Source: Bryopsis sp. KO-2023 | Lineage: Eukaryota > Chlorophyta > Ulvophyceae > Bryopsidales > Bryopsidaceae | Assembly (NCBI GenBank): GCA_030272585.1 | Contig: BSYQ01000006.1 | Span: 3,187,001-3,251,000 of the forward strand | DNA: 64,000 nt | Direction of reading: 5' to 3' | The notes under the pieces: generated by a model | What the model was told of the DNA's origin: nothing | The model's input: the letters and a program-made list of their open reading frames with translations, nothing else | The model's database searches: none | In this document: positions 12,941 through 24,400 of the stretch, piece after piece | How positions within the stretch are numbered: position 1 is the first letter of the stretch | How the letters are laid out: the number at the start of each line of letters is the position of its first letter | Made by a program: the position numbers and the translations under genes

Positions 12941-13920
12941 CTAAGACTCGACCTCGACGTCCTCCAAAGTCTTTTTCACGACTTTGCTGAAGGAAACCTG
13001 CCATAAAAAAATAAAAATAAAGAATCAAAATGAGCCATTGCAATTTCTTAATGGAAAGCACCCCTTTCCACCTACCCCCAAAGAAAATTCCAAAAAAAAA
13101 TAAAGCAACAAAGTACATGTGCGGAAAATTACACAAAAAAACTATTATCGGTGCAAGATGGTATCAACAGTTTGTCAAAAGGGTGTAGTTTCGTGTTTTT
13201 TTTCTCTCCAAATCTTAGTGCAAACTGAAAATTAGGAAAAAAAAATCATATTTTCAGAATGTCAATGCAGACTGTGGCAAACTCCAGACAATCATCTTCT
13301 AAAATTGAGAAAACTCTTTTCCCCACTTCCTCCCTTTCCAGAAAAACAGGCTTTATTTCCACTGCACCCTTTTCGTTTGTCTTTTGTCCACTACTCACCA
13401 TCCTCTCGATATCCCTCTGGGTGTGAATATCGCCGTCGAAGGGGGCAATCTGCCAGTTGGGCTCCGTGTCGTCGCCCTTGAACTGATGGCCAAACACTCG
13501 TTCGACAGCGTCGGTGAGATACGTCTGCATGCCGGCCTTGGATGGCTCCGCACCAGGAACAAACACGCAAGATCCGTCGTCCAAAGTGGCGCTCTCGTCG
13601 TAATTCTCAGCATCGACGTTGGTGCATCCTTTCACGGCCTCGACCACCTCGGAGAGACGGCGGAGCCTGCTGTGGTCATCGCGAGAGATCTTTCCGGAGT
13701 ACGGAGTCGCAGTTTTTTGCCATTGCACTGGTTCGTCGTCCGGGACGGAGAAGATTTTCTGGACGGCTTCGGACAGGTACTGGCCGAGGTAAGCGTTCAC
13801 CTGGAAGGCCTTCCTGCTCGCGCGCTCGGCTCGACCGACGCGACCGATTCTAACCGGGTTGCCAGCGAATGCCGACGCGCGGAAAGCAGTGGGGCGACCG
13901 GTGTGCATGCGTGCCTGCAT
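12941..13920 (-). CDS. Internally duplicated, probably plastid-targeted protein, 2 exons, about 192 aa
   Basis: Exons: 13920-13399 and 12997-12941, phase 0. The first ~40 residues are rich in Arg, Ala and Ser with almost no acidic residues (for example AFRASAFAG), like a plastid transit peptide, with no hydrophobic signal peptide before it. The mature part holds two copies of one unit, starting YLSEAVQKIF and YLTDAVERVF, each followed by a WQ/PYSGKI or PFDGDI motif and a helix ending SEVVEAVK or SKVVKKTL. The second copy is completed only by joining exon 2, which supports the splice. Between them sits GCTNVDAENYDESATLDDGSC, a calcium-site-like motif (shortened here to its key residues: Cys, Asn-Tyr, Asp-Asp-Gly-Ser-Cys) found in many secreted bacterial proteins. 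I do not recognise the family. Confidence 0.75.
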
Positions 13921-16530
13921 CTTGCTCTCTCCCTTTTTTCTCGTGTGTTAAAAGAAAGGTATGTACAAAACTCTTTGCGACGGGAAGGGAACGGTTGAGA
14001 CCGGCAACGCACACTTGACGCAAGGCAAAAATCGCTGGCAAAAGAAAACAAGAATATGTGTGAGGGGATTCGGTCGACGACGTGGATTCCGCCAATCGTT
14101 TTTCAGGAAGTGTGCCTATTCACGAAAGGTCCGAAAAGTGAAGCCGATGTCAGTCTACGACACCCCCCCTCCACTGTCTCTCGGATTTTTTTTTTTTTCC
14201 GGATTTTTTTACCCTCTTGGGGTTTTTTCTTTTTCTTTTCCTTGCATTTCAGGAAGCTTTTGGGGCAGGTGGTTATGTTTCTATTCTTCCAGCATTATTG
14301 GGGATGGCCTTTTTTTTGCCTTGATGTTTTCTTTTTTTTTGGTTATCGGTTTTCTCAACTGGGAACTTCAAAAAAGCACAAAAAGATTTTTTCAAAACTT
14401 GCTGTTGTGATAGTTGCCAAAAAAAATTCAAAAAACAAATCTCAAGAGTGGCCGTTTTACATTCACATACATCTGAAAACACATTCATACACTCCTCCCT
14501 GCCGATCGAGCCACCCAACACACCAAGCAATGTTTGAGCCAAGAATCCAACACACTGTCTTTTTGCTTATTTTTATAGAAAAAAAAAAGGCAGAGGAAGA
14601 AAAACAAAAAAAAAGAAATTCTGTTGGTCTCACCAACCACCCATGTTTTCTTCTTTTCTTTTTTTTTTAATCGCTTGTTTGATCGTGGACCTATGCATCA
14701 CATTCGTTGACTAATGATAATGTGCTAGGCCCAGATCGAATGGGACCATTTCAAGAACAAAAAACCCCCACCCCATCTCAGAAACAACCCTCCCCCAAAA
14801 AACAACCCACAAAAAAATGTTGTCGAAAATAAAATCAAACCAAAAAAGAATCCAACCCCATCGCATTGTATTTAAATGTGGTGAAGGGGCCAGTTCAAAC
14901 AAGAAAAAACAAACAAAAAAACGGTCCCTGATGTTTTTTTGTTTTTTCCAAGGAATGGACCACCCCTTGTGTCAAACCACATTGTTGTTTCTTTATTTTT
15001 CAAATCATTTTTCCCTGTGTTTGCCCGTTTTTTTTGTTCTTTTCTTTCTCCCAATCCCAACTTTACAGTATAGAATGAAACTTTTCTGCGAGATGTTTGA
15101 CTTGGATGAATTTCCAACGATCATCCATCCAGATTTATTTCATCAATGACAAAAAACATCAACCCCCCCCCCAAAAAAAAAAAAAACAAACCAACCAGCA
15201 CTGCGTCGACAGACTCAGGGCCCATTCTTCGAACCCCCATTCCCAGAACGAATGCAACCCTGTTTTATGCTGGTGGGGCCCAAATCCATGTCTGACAAAA
15301 TACTGCCAGTCCGAAAAATTGCTGAGGTTTCTCTTCTCTACTGGGAAATCGTATTTTGGACACACTGGAAAAAACACAGCTTTGCATGCAAAACCTCATC
15401 ACCCATTTTTGGACCCATGGCTTAAGAAACACTCACACAAACTGAGCCCTTCCCATGTTCAATAAGCAAGAACTCAAGAAACAACACATCAAAATACACT
15501 GTATTAACACATACTTCAGGTAAAAAAGAAAACAGTAAATAAAAAAAAAAAAGAAATCCAATAGCAAAATATTCCCCAAATCCCCTCCCAATCCCGATAT
15601 CCCCTTAAACCCACCTTGTTTTTTTTTGTTGTTTCTGTTTTCAAGCCCATCTCAGCTGCAGTAGTCATCAGGATACATAAAAAAATACATTAAGAAAAAA
15701 AAATATGGTACCTGAAATCCCATCATCCATTCGTTTTTTTTGTTTTTTTTTCAATAAACTTTTCCGAAGCATTTTTGTTTTCCAGTTCCCACGTTTATCA
15801 TGCTTCCAAAAAAAGAACGTAACAATAAAAGAAGAAGCTTTCACTCCAACTGGATTGAAAATAATCAGAATTCTTGTTTTTTCAGAATTTTGAGTGACGT
15901 AAATATCCCCCCCTTTCCGCCCACCCACCCACCCTCTTGTAACTTTTTTTGTTTTTGTTTTTTCAACCTTTTTTTGCCCTTTTTCCCCCCCAAATCCCCC
16001 TGGGGGCGAAAAAACGTTGCTGTTCTCAGACCGGCTCTTTTTTTTTTTTCCTTCGAAAATTCACCGGACACACTTGCTCAAAAAAAACCCAAGATACAAA
16101 AAAAATGCCATAAGACATCCTTATTCCCAGCGAGCAAAAAGGCTCTGTTATTTGGTTCAACAGAACAGACTTTTGTAGAAGTTTCGCACATCATAATGAC
16201 GACGTGAAAATATCCAACACGACAACCCCAATCCATATCAATCGAGAAAAACATTGTGCTCAAGGAAAAAAAAACAATGCAAGAGCTTCCATATTCCTCA
16301 AAACACTTTAATATAAAAAAAAATCCTGCCAATTCGTCACCCAAAGGCAAACAACAGCAGAAAAAAAGTTGAATTTATTTGTACTCTTCAAGAAAATCCC
16401 ATCAAGAAAACACACCCACACACCCCAAAGATAGCCTCAGAAAAACATGATTCGAGCGAGATGCAGATATTTATGTGATGACATGCATGCATCAATGGGT
16501 ACCCCCCGCAATTCCTCCCAGCATGGAAAT
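13921..16530. other. 2.6-kb gap rich in homopolymers; no gene seen
   Basis: It lies between the plastid protein start and the end of the TauE-type gene. Dense T and A runs dominate, with a C10-then-A14 tract at 15163-15186 and C runs near 15905 and 15985. Short open frames carry only low-complexity Phe/Lys-rich translations. Confidence 0.5.
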
Positions 16531-17916
16531 TCATCGAATCCTGAGCGAGCCGACCATCCCTTTCTCTGCTTCGGTGCCGTTCGTTTCGAGCCACCGCAAA
16601 AACGTCACGTAGGAGCACGTGTCCACTTCGACGTTCCTTGGGACCTCAATCTCAGCTTCGCTCTCCGCCGCCTCGACCCATCCATCCATGCACCCATCTC
16701 CATCACTGATCCCAGTCACCTCGACGTCATTCTCGCTATCGCCCCCTTCCCTCGTGATTTCGCTCTGAGCATGCTCCGCATCCAACGAACGACCTCTCCA
16801 CAGCTGCCGACCACACAACGCCATGCACGTCCCCAGAATCAGGAACAATCCAGCGAAAGCAGCACAGCGAAGACTACAGCTCGACGTCCACGGGTGCAAC
16901 GCCACCATCGTCAATATGAGGTTCACGCTGCTCAATGCCAGCAATGACCAGCCGATCGATCGATGGAGGCTGCCGAGACGCCATCGCCACAAAAAACCTA
17001 TCGGTGCCCCGATGACCGCCAGCGGAGCGGAAATCATGAACAAGTCCATCGCTTTCCTATCCAGCCCTCCCTGCACGAAGGTTCGGTAAACGATGCCCCC
17101 AACTATCGCGGCCATGGCCACGATCGCGGCAGTTGACGCCGCCACCTCAGGATGCACTCTGAACATCAGAGTCATACCTAGGAACACCGCAACATCCACC
17201 CCAAACCCCGAAACGGAGCACACCAAGGCTCCAAGGAACCCCAACAATAGGAAAGCAGACGATGGCAAACCTCCGAGATCCTTATTCCATCCGTCTGTTT
17301 CGGCGTTATGAAATTCTCGAGAGAGCAGGAAAACTGCCAAAGCAATCGCCAACCAGATGCACCCGAAAGTCAGGATGACGGACTCCGCAACCAGCTTCGG
17401 GACCACCCAACGAAGCCCGACGATTATTCCACACCAAGCGCCAATCGTTCCGTAAATTGCGACGTTCAACGCCGGAGAAACCCTGCACTTGGCAAAAACC
17501 ACCGCCAAAGCCACCACGACCCCGCCCACGCATTGAATCAAAAGCGCATTGTCCCGAACGGTTTCCAGAGATGCGTGGAATGCAAGCGACATCACCGGGA
17601 ACAGAATGACGCCGCCACTTTCGCAACTCGCACCTCCTAAGACGGATGCGAAGAAAACCACAATTCCGACCGGGTAAATCGGAGCGCCGCAATCAAGCCG
17701 CCCACGCAGCTCCGTCAACCCGAACCCCCCCAAGCCTGTCCCCACCACGATCACCCAACCACTGACAATCACCGCGACCAACGCGGCCATGGACAAAGGA
17801 AGCCGGTGATCGGCAAAAATTGACGTCCCGTGTGAATTCGTCGCTCCGCACGATCTCGCCGTTACCTTGTGGGCGTCTTGGTGGAGCCTCATAATGGCGG
17901 GGAAGCTGATATTCAT
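16531..17916 (-). CDS. TauE/SafE-family membrane protein (sulfite/sulfonate exporter-like), about 461 aa, no introns
   Basis: A multi-span membrane protein with roughly 9-11 hydrophobic segments. The family signature sits in the first repeat (GIVVFFASVLGGAS followed by a glycine-rich GGVILFPVMSL), and the second half shows a similar pattern (LLGFLGALVCSVSGFGVD and a second alanine-rich helix pair). Members move sulfur-containing or other organic anions across membranes; the substrate here cannot be told. The soluble C-terminus is acidic (about residues 385-461), which is unusual for bacterial members but seen in eukaryotic ones. The start at 17916 is the first ATG of the frame after an upstream stretch of coding-unlike residues; a later ATG at about 17892 is an alternative. 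Unlike its neighbours it has no introns. Confidence 0.8.
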   Translation of the reverse strand: MNISFPAIMRLHQDAHKVTARSCGATNSHGTSIFADHRLPLSMAALVAVIVSGWVIVVGTGLGGFGLTELRGRLDCGAPIYPVGIVVFFASVLGGASCESGGVILFPVMSLAFHASLETVRDNALLIQCVGGVVVALAVVFAKCRVSPALNVAIYGTIGAWCGIIVGLRWVVPKLVAESVILTFGCIWLAIALAVFLLSREFHNAETDGWNKDLGGLPSSAFLLLGFLGALVCSVSGFGVDVAVFLGMTLMFRVHPEVAASTAAIVAMAAIVGGIVYRTFVQGGLDRKAMDLFMISAPLAVIGAPIGFLWRWRLGSLHRSIGWSLLALSSVNLILTMVALHPWTSSCSLRCAAFAGLFLILGTCMALCGRQLWRGRSLDAEHAQSEITREGGDSENDVEVTGISDGDGCMDGWVEAAESEAEIEVPRNVEVDTCSYVTFLRWLETNGTEAEKGMVGSLRIR

Positions 17917-18464
17917 TGTGCGGGAATGCCCTCTCCGACACCGCCCCTCCCAACACTCTCGACACCACCACCAGCTCTTTGCGCATGATGTACTTTCGGA
18001 ATGATGTGACAAAGGCGGAGAGGGTCAGCCTGGAAAACATAACAGAAATCCATAGTACTGCTGTGTAAAACCTTGATGTGTCCTTGGTGGCAAACCCCCC
18101 AGCCAGGATGCGTTTTTCTAACCAGGGTTGGTGATCTGGTGTGTTTTTTTTTTCAACGCCATGCACGCCATGCACGTCTTTCTGTCTGTCTCAACGCCGC
18201 AACGAAATTTGAAATGATCCGTTTCAAAAGGAGGCCTGTACTTTAGTCCGTTTGAATTTTCGGAAAGGGGGGCTTATTTCGTTGCGAAATTGGCTGGCAG
18301 CACATGGAACCGCTCAGGCAGCTCACCGCGATGGGACGCCCCCCAGTACGACCCCAAGGGTCGTTTTTCCCGACAGCGGAGCGCGATTTTTTCTCCACAA
18401 CGATCTACCCTCGCTCACACTGTGTTTTCCACCGCGCTCGGCGCATATCGCCGAGATACTTTCA
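17917..18464. promoter_or_regulatory. Shared upstream region of the TauE-type and sorting nexin genes
   Basis: The two genes point away from each other with 548 bases between their starts. Reading frames remain open here in places, but their translations are not family-like. No core promoter element could be fixed by eye. Confidence 0.35.
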
Positions 18465-21400
18465 ATGCCTATCTTAAGAAAACGAACCGTGGGTCGGGAG
18501 CCGAAGAAAATCCCTTTGTCTCTCTTTATTCTAGAGAGGGTTCTTAATCAGGTGGTCAAGCTCGGAGTGCTTTCGTACGTCCTGGCGTGGCTGTTGGCAC
18601 GTAAGGGGAAAGAGAAAAGGCTCCAGCGGGATGCCAAAAGCCCACCGAACTCTGCGTTGTAGTTCCTAAGCGGATAAATTCACATATAAGTTGAAATGGT
18701 GCAGCAAGTAATATGCTCTGTGCGCCATTGACGTCTGCGGGCTAGCGGAAACGTGCCTTTGCGCGATAAGAGTGGAAAGCTAAAAGTGTGTCGCTGGGTG
18801 TGGACGGAGTTGGTGGTTTCGTTCGCAAGCCTTTGCTCCAGGGCCCCCTCCCCTCTCTGTCGCGATTCGCTCAATTTTTTCGAGGGGCTATGTTATTTGT
18901 AATTCATTGCGAGAAGTGACCTCCAGCGCGCTGCGTGTCGCAGGCACAAGCACGCAAGCTGTGGTGAATCTACCGTTGGCCGTGTGCGTGGTAATTTTCG
19001 CGAGATGGTTGTCGCTGCGACTCGTGGTGGCCACGAGCGCAACTGGCTCGGGGTCTTCGCGCAGAATGGACCGATACGTGGTGCTACCATCCCTATATCG
19101 CGAAAGCCCCGCTCGCTCGGGCGATAAATCAGACCGAGAGGCGTGGAGAAAGATAGTCAACGCTCCAATCGTCGCCGGCGCTTGGGAATCTTTCTGCGGC
19201 AGCATCCTGCAGGAGGTGGGTCGGTGTCGACCACGTTTTTGGCAAAGAAAAAACTGAACCATGGTGGTAGGAAAGGTTCCTGAGACGTTTTCGTCGATTG
19301 AAGCTTGGCGATTTTTTGTGTTTTTCGACAGTGGGTCTATGACTCGTGGTTATCCCTCGTGACTCCAGACCGCGAGTTTCCAGCGGAAGTTCGACGACTG
19401 TTGAACGAAATTTTTGCGGAAGTGACCCAACGGGCGAGACGAATTGACCTGAGGACAGTTTTGATAAGGTCCGACTCGATCGAAAAACATTGTCGTCATA
19501 TTCTTTTATTCCTTCTTGCTCAGTTTGAGGGTTTCTGCCTCGTTGAAATGTATACATATGCATGCATTTTTTGGCTGTGAGCCTCTCTCACACTTTTCTC
19601 ACACTCAGAAGTGTGGGCTTGTCTTTCCCAAGTGTGACCCATCATGTGGAGAGCACCATTCCCCTAAATATATCAGAACCTGTCCATCCAGCCCAAAATC
19701 GTTTCAATAGATGGAGGGTTTTCCAGATAACAACAACAAAACATGTATGATTTTGAACAGAAAATATTATCCTTGCATGCCCCTCCCTACATGATTTCCT
19801 TTCTTTTTTATCTTTTCTTTTTTTTGATGTGTCGTTTCAATTTCGACTTGCAGGGACGTTTGCGATTTGTTCTCGGAACAGCTCGAAATTTTCCGAGCCA
19901 CCAAAGAGAGTGTGGGTATTCGTAACAAGGGGGATTTGAAACCTTCATCGATCGACAGAGCCTTCCAACAGGAAATGAAAACAGAAGGCACTTTGCATGT
20001 GGCATTCTGCACCAGGGACGGTCATTACAGAGTGGTGAGGAGAATCGCCGAAGGAGTGATTTCTGTGGTGATGTCCAGAGACGATCTGTCGAGGCCCTAT
20101 GTGAAATCCCTCGTGAGGGAGCTATTTGCCACGTGTGTGTTGAGACCTCTGCTGATGTTTTTCACGCCTTATAATGCAAACAGGGTAAGGAGTCGTGCGA
20201 TTATCGGCATTCCGTGTGAAAATTCCTGAAATCACAAATGAAGGGGGGACCTCACCTTAGATTCCGGTGGTGAATTTCGTTTTGTTTTTTTCTGTCCCCC
20301 AACAAGATTTGATTTCTGAAACGCACATTCAATCCAAAACAATGTAAACATAATGAAAATTGAGAAGTTTCAACATCTGGGGTAATCGATTTGTTTTTCC
20401 TCTTTCTTTGAAAAATTGTTCGTAGCCCGTTGGGGTGTCCTTTGTTTCGTTCTGATCTTGCATTCATAACACAGCTAATCTTGTCGGCATTCCCCGAAGA
20501 GCTGGGACCTAAGGCGTCCGAATTGAACCAACCCTCAAACACAGAACGGCAGAATGGACATTTTCAGTTCGAGCAGCGTGTCAGAAAGAGTGCTGCATTG
20601 GAGGCAAGAGCAGTGAAGCGCACCCAAGAAAGAATGGCTCTGCAGAAGGCCGCCCAAACTCAAACGCCGCTTGTGAAGGAAGGCTCCTTTCCGGCGCAAA
20701 GACTGCGGCAGCGGCATCCAGACGTACGTGCGTGTTTTCCTCTGTTTTCCTCAGTCAGTCACAGGCTCTCGAATTCTGTGTATGCTTCTTGCGCATGTGC
20801 TGGTCGTGTGTTGGCTGGATTTATCTTTGATGATTATTTGGTCCTCGGTACATTTTTGAAAGAAACAAGAACCCCGCCCCCCTCCCCTCGTTTTTTTTTT
20901 CTCATTCCTTGGCCTCCACATTCATCTAAACTGAAAGAATTCGATCTTCATTGATCTGTTTTCAGGATGTTGCCTCAGTGGATGACTCCGCCATGGGGAA
21001 GGAGCTGGAACACTCCGACACCAGACGGGTCCTCCGAAGAATGCGAAGCAAGAGCTTCGATGATGTGAGTGCTCTTGTCAGGGAGGGCAGGGTGCCAAGG
21101 AACCCCTTGGATCAAGGCCGATTACTCACAAACGAAGGAGCCTCTGTCGTTTCCGAGCCATTGGAAGCGGTGGCCATCATTGAGGGGTCTGGAGCAGGGA
21201 GTCCAGTGAGGAAATGGAGGTGAGACGTTTGAGAATGCAATCAATCAATCCATCCATCAACCCAATCAATTTTCAAGTATGCATTCTCAAACGTCTCTAC
21301 TTGAAAATTGATTGGGTTCGGTGGTTGATGATAATTTTTTCGACATGCCTTCCTGACACAAGAAACGGGTTCGCAAAAAATCAGGTAAATTTTCAAGGAC

Positions 21401-24400
21401 CTCAGTGTAAAACTAAAAGAGATTTGATAAATATCCAGATTCACTCTATGATTATAATACGCCGCTGAACTTTGAAGGGAAAAATAAAATAAAAAAATAG
21501 CACGCATTCTTTCGGCCCAGAAAGAAAATGGAATCGTTTGAGTTTCTTGGTGCTGTAATTTTTGATCAGGGGTGCTTCAGATGCCAGCGGAAGTTCACCT
21601 TCTCGTAGTGTGAGGAGCCCGTTCAGCTGTCAACAGCCACGTCTGGGCGAAGTCTCCTTTCCCAATGAACTGGACTTCAAGGCCGGCTTCAAGGGCCACC
21701 CCAGAGCCAGAGTGGGGGTCCACGAAATGGTATATGATGATGGGGGTAGGAAGCGATATGTCGTTTTCAAAATACGAGTGGCTGACGACACTGGGGAGTG
21801 GACTGTTGCCAGGAGGTACGGCTGCATATGCCTCTTGTTTCACTTTCTTGTTGGTATGATATTGAGCTGGAGGGGTTTTGATTATTATTAATGGTGCGAT
21901 TTCCTCAAGTCGATCGTTGCAGAGAATGAAAGTAAGAATATATATATATGTGTGCAATAGCTTAGTAACTTTTCATGCGTGGGGGTACCATTTCGTTTAA
22001 TCGAATAAATCCTCTGATGAGAATAGACAGACGAATTCAAAATGACCATTTTCATTTCCAAAAAATTAAATATTATAACCAAGGCGGGCATGGTGGAAGA
22101 AAGCCCTATGTTGGAGGTTTTTGGGAAGAGGTTCAATGAGCATTGAATTGTCTGATGAACAGGTACCGCAATTTTGAGGCACTCCACAAATCACTGAGGG
22201 ACCACCCCGTGTATCAGGAGCTGGGCCTCAAGTTGCCCCCTAAAAGATTCCTGCTCCATTCACAGAACACAGAGTTTGTCGAAGAGCGCCGGACAGCACT
22301 GAATGGGTAAAAAAAAGATGCAAGGCTCGACTCCATCCAGTCAAAACTCAGTTGTCTGCATCTTATGTTTGCTCGCAAATAAATCGTACAACAACAATTT
22401 TTTTTTCCCCCGCTTTGTTGAAATGGAGGACTTGCACTGTCGATAAAGCTGCATTTAGTTCTCTGTTTTTCATGTTTTGTTTTCTGCCCTGATTTGTTGC
22501 GATGGCCGGTTCTTTCCCCCGGGGGAAAAAGGATCCTGTCTGTGGGTTTTTAGGGAAGGGCGATTTGGCATTTCTAGTTGGAAGATTTGACACTCGACCA
22601 ATTTTGATTGTTAAGTTTGCTTTTGTGTGTGTATGTGTTTTTTGATGGACAGGTACCTCCAAGCGCTTCTGAAGGATAAGGCTTTGGCTTTCAATCCTGA
22701 TGTTTGGGCATTTTTGTGCGATCCGAATAACCAAACTTACAAGCACGATGTCGAGGTCAGTCTCTTGAGGACCATAACCGACAACGTCGATACTGCTAAA
22801 CATAGAGTCAAAAGAGCTGTGGGGTATAGGGGAAAACAAGAACATCAAGGTTAGGAAAAAGTCCCGAGAATAAATCGACACAGGCTGAGTTATTTCAATG
22901 TTGCATGTGTGTTTGTTTTTACCATATGTTCATGGCTTACACATAAGTTTTTTTCACGAGAGATAGCCCCTTAATACAATGAAAGGGGTTTTGCTGTTGA
23001 TTCACAAATTTCCATGAATGAATTGCATTATATCATGTGTTGCATTACATCAAATGGTCCTTGTGCATTGAAAAAAAAACTGAAAACAAATTTTGACATA
23101 TTGTTCAGAGCATCGTGCAGGTTTTCGATCTTTTGAACGAAAAAAACTAGGTGTCGTGTTTCAGAGAAGCTCTTTTCCGAAATTCTTAAATCGCTGAACG
23201 CAGACAAAAACACGCACCTATCAATGGAGGTTCTCCAAAGTGCTCCTCGACTCAAAACCCCTCGTTTTTTAATTTGCCAGGTCATCATCAAGCCACAGAT
23301 AGCGACGTTCACAGCAGCCGTGGCAGTCTGCAAACTCCCAGGGATATATATGAACCTCCCGAAGGCTCCGTTTCAGGGACCTCCACGAATGGACTCATCG
23401 GCACAGCGCCCCCCGCTCGCTTCAATTCGGTGCATTCCGAACTCTCGAACCCCCTCCGGACGGCCGATCCGAGAAAGACCATGGGCAGCGGAAGAGTCAA
23501 CACGGCACTGATGGGCATCGGAACTCCTTCCAGTTCGGGGCAGGTGCCTATGTCAGAGCTGCAGACCATGCATCAATCATGGCTGGATGGCTCCATTTCG
23601 AGGCCGGAATCCCCGGTGAGGAGCGTGCGAAATTTAGATGCAAAATCGATGAGCGATTCGAGGTCTGTCGGGGAATCATCAGGTACGATAGAGAGAGAGA
23701 AAGAGAGAGAGGTTTAAGAAGAAAAAAAAAATCGAGTTTTCTGCAAGACAAACGGCTCTAGTATTTAAGAGATTTATGTAACCTTTTAGACAATCCTTGT
23801 TAGGTGGGTATTGAAAACTTTTTATAAACATAATTTTTTTCGTTCGAACATTGTTTTCGTCTTTTTTCGAGGTATTCTTGAGTGGGCAGGGAGAGCTGTA
23901 TAGCTATTCTTCAAATGCTTGATTGAGAATCGCTGCCAATGTTTCGAGACCCCAGTGGCTGAAGCTTCATTTTCCATATCTATCCGTATATTTTTTTTGG
24001 TTTTTTTTGCCCCAACGATGGGCTGGCTCCTCTGTGTTGCAGACACCCCTATGAAAGCCAACAACGGGCGGGAGGAAATTGGTCGGGAATCATTTGCTTG
24101 GAATTCGCTTCCGGTGATGAAGCCCGAGGCCAGCTGGCCAAATTGGGATGCAGAATTTGAGGATTATTCGGGCATCAGCGGGCCTTTGTATGAAGTCGTC
24201 GATGCAGTGTTTGATTTGCCGGGGAGGAATATGTTCAGAAAGCAGGTTGGTGTGGAAGATATATATGTATATAAGGAATATATTTGTAGAGAAAGAAAAT
24301 AAAGAATGAAATAAAAGAATTGCAAAAAATTGGCCTCATGTATGAGCATCAAAACAGCACTTCCTCTTATGTCTTACTCCAAGAGATCCGGACTTCAAGG

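Noticed and set aside
16447-17640. Plus-strand frames opposite the TauE-type gene
   Set aside because: Shadow frames with Arg/Pro/His-rich translations; the minus strand gives a coherent polytopic membrane protein.
23066-23150. Alternative exon between sorting nexin exons 9 and 10
   Set aside because: It either meets a stop codon or needs a weak AGAG acceptor; joining 22849 to 23165 is in phase and keeps a coherent helix after the PX domain.
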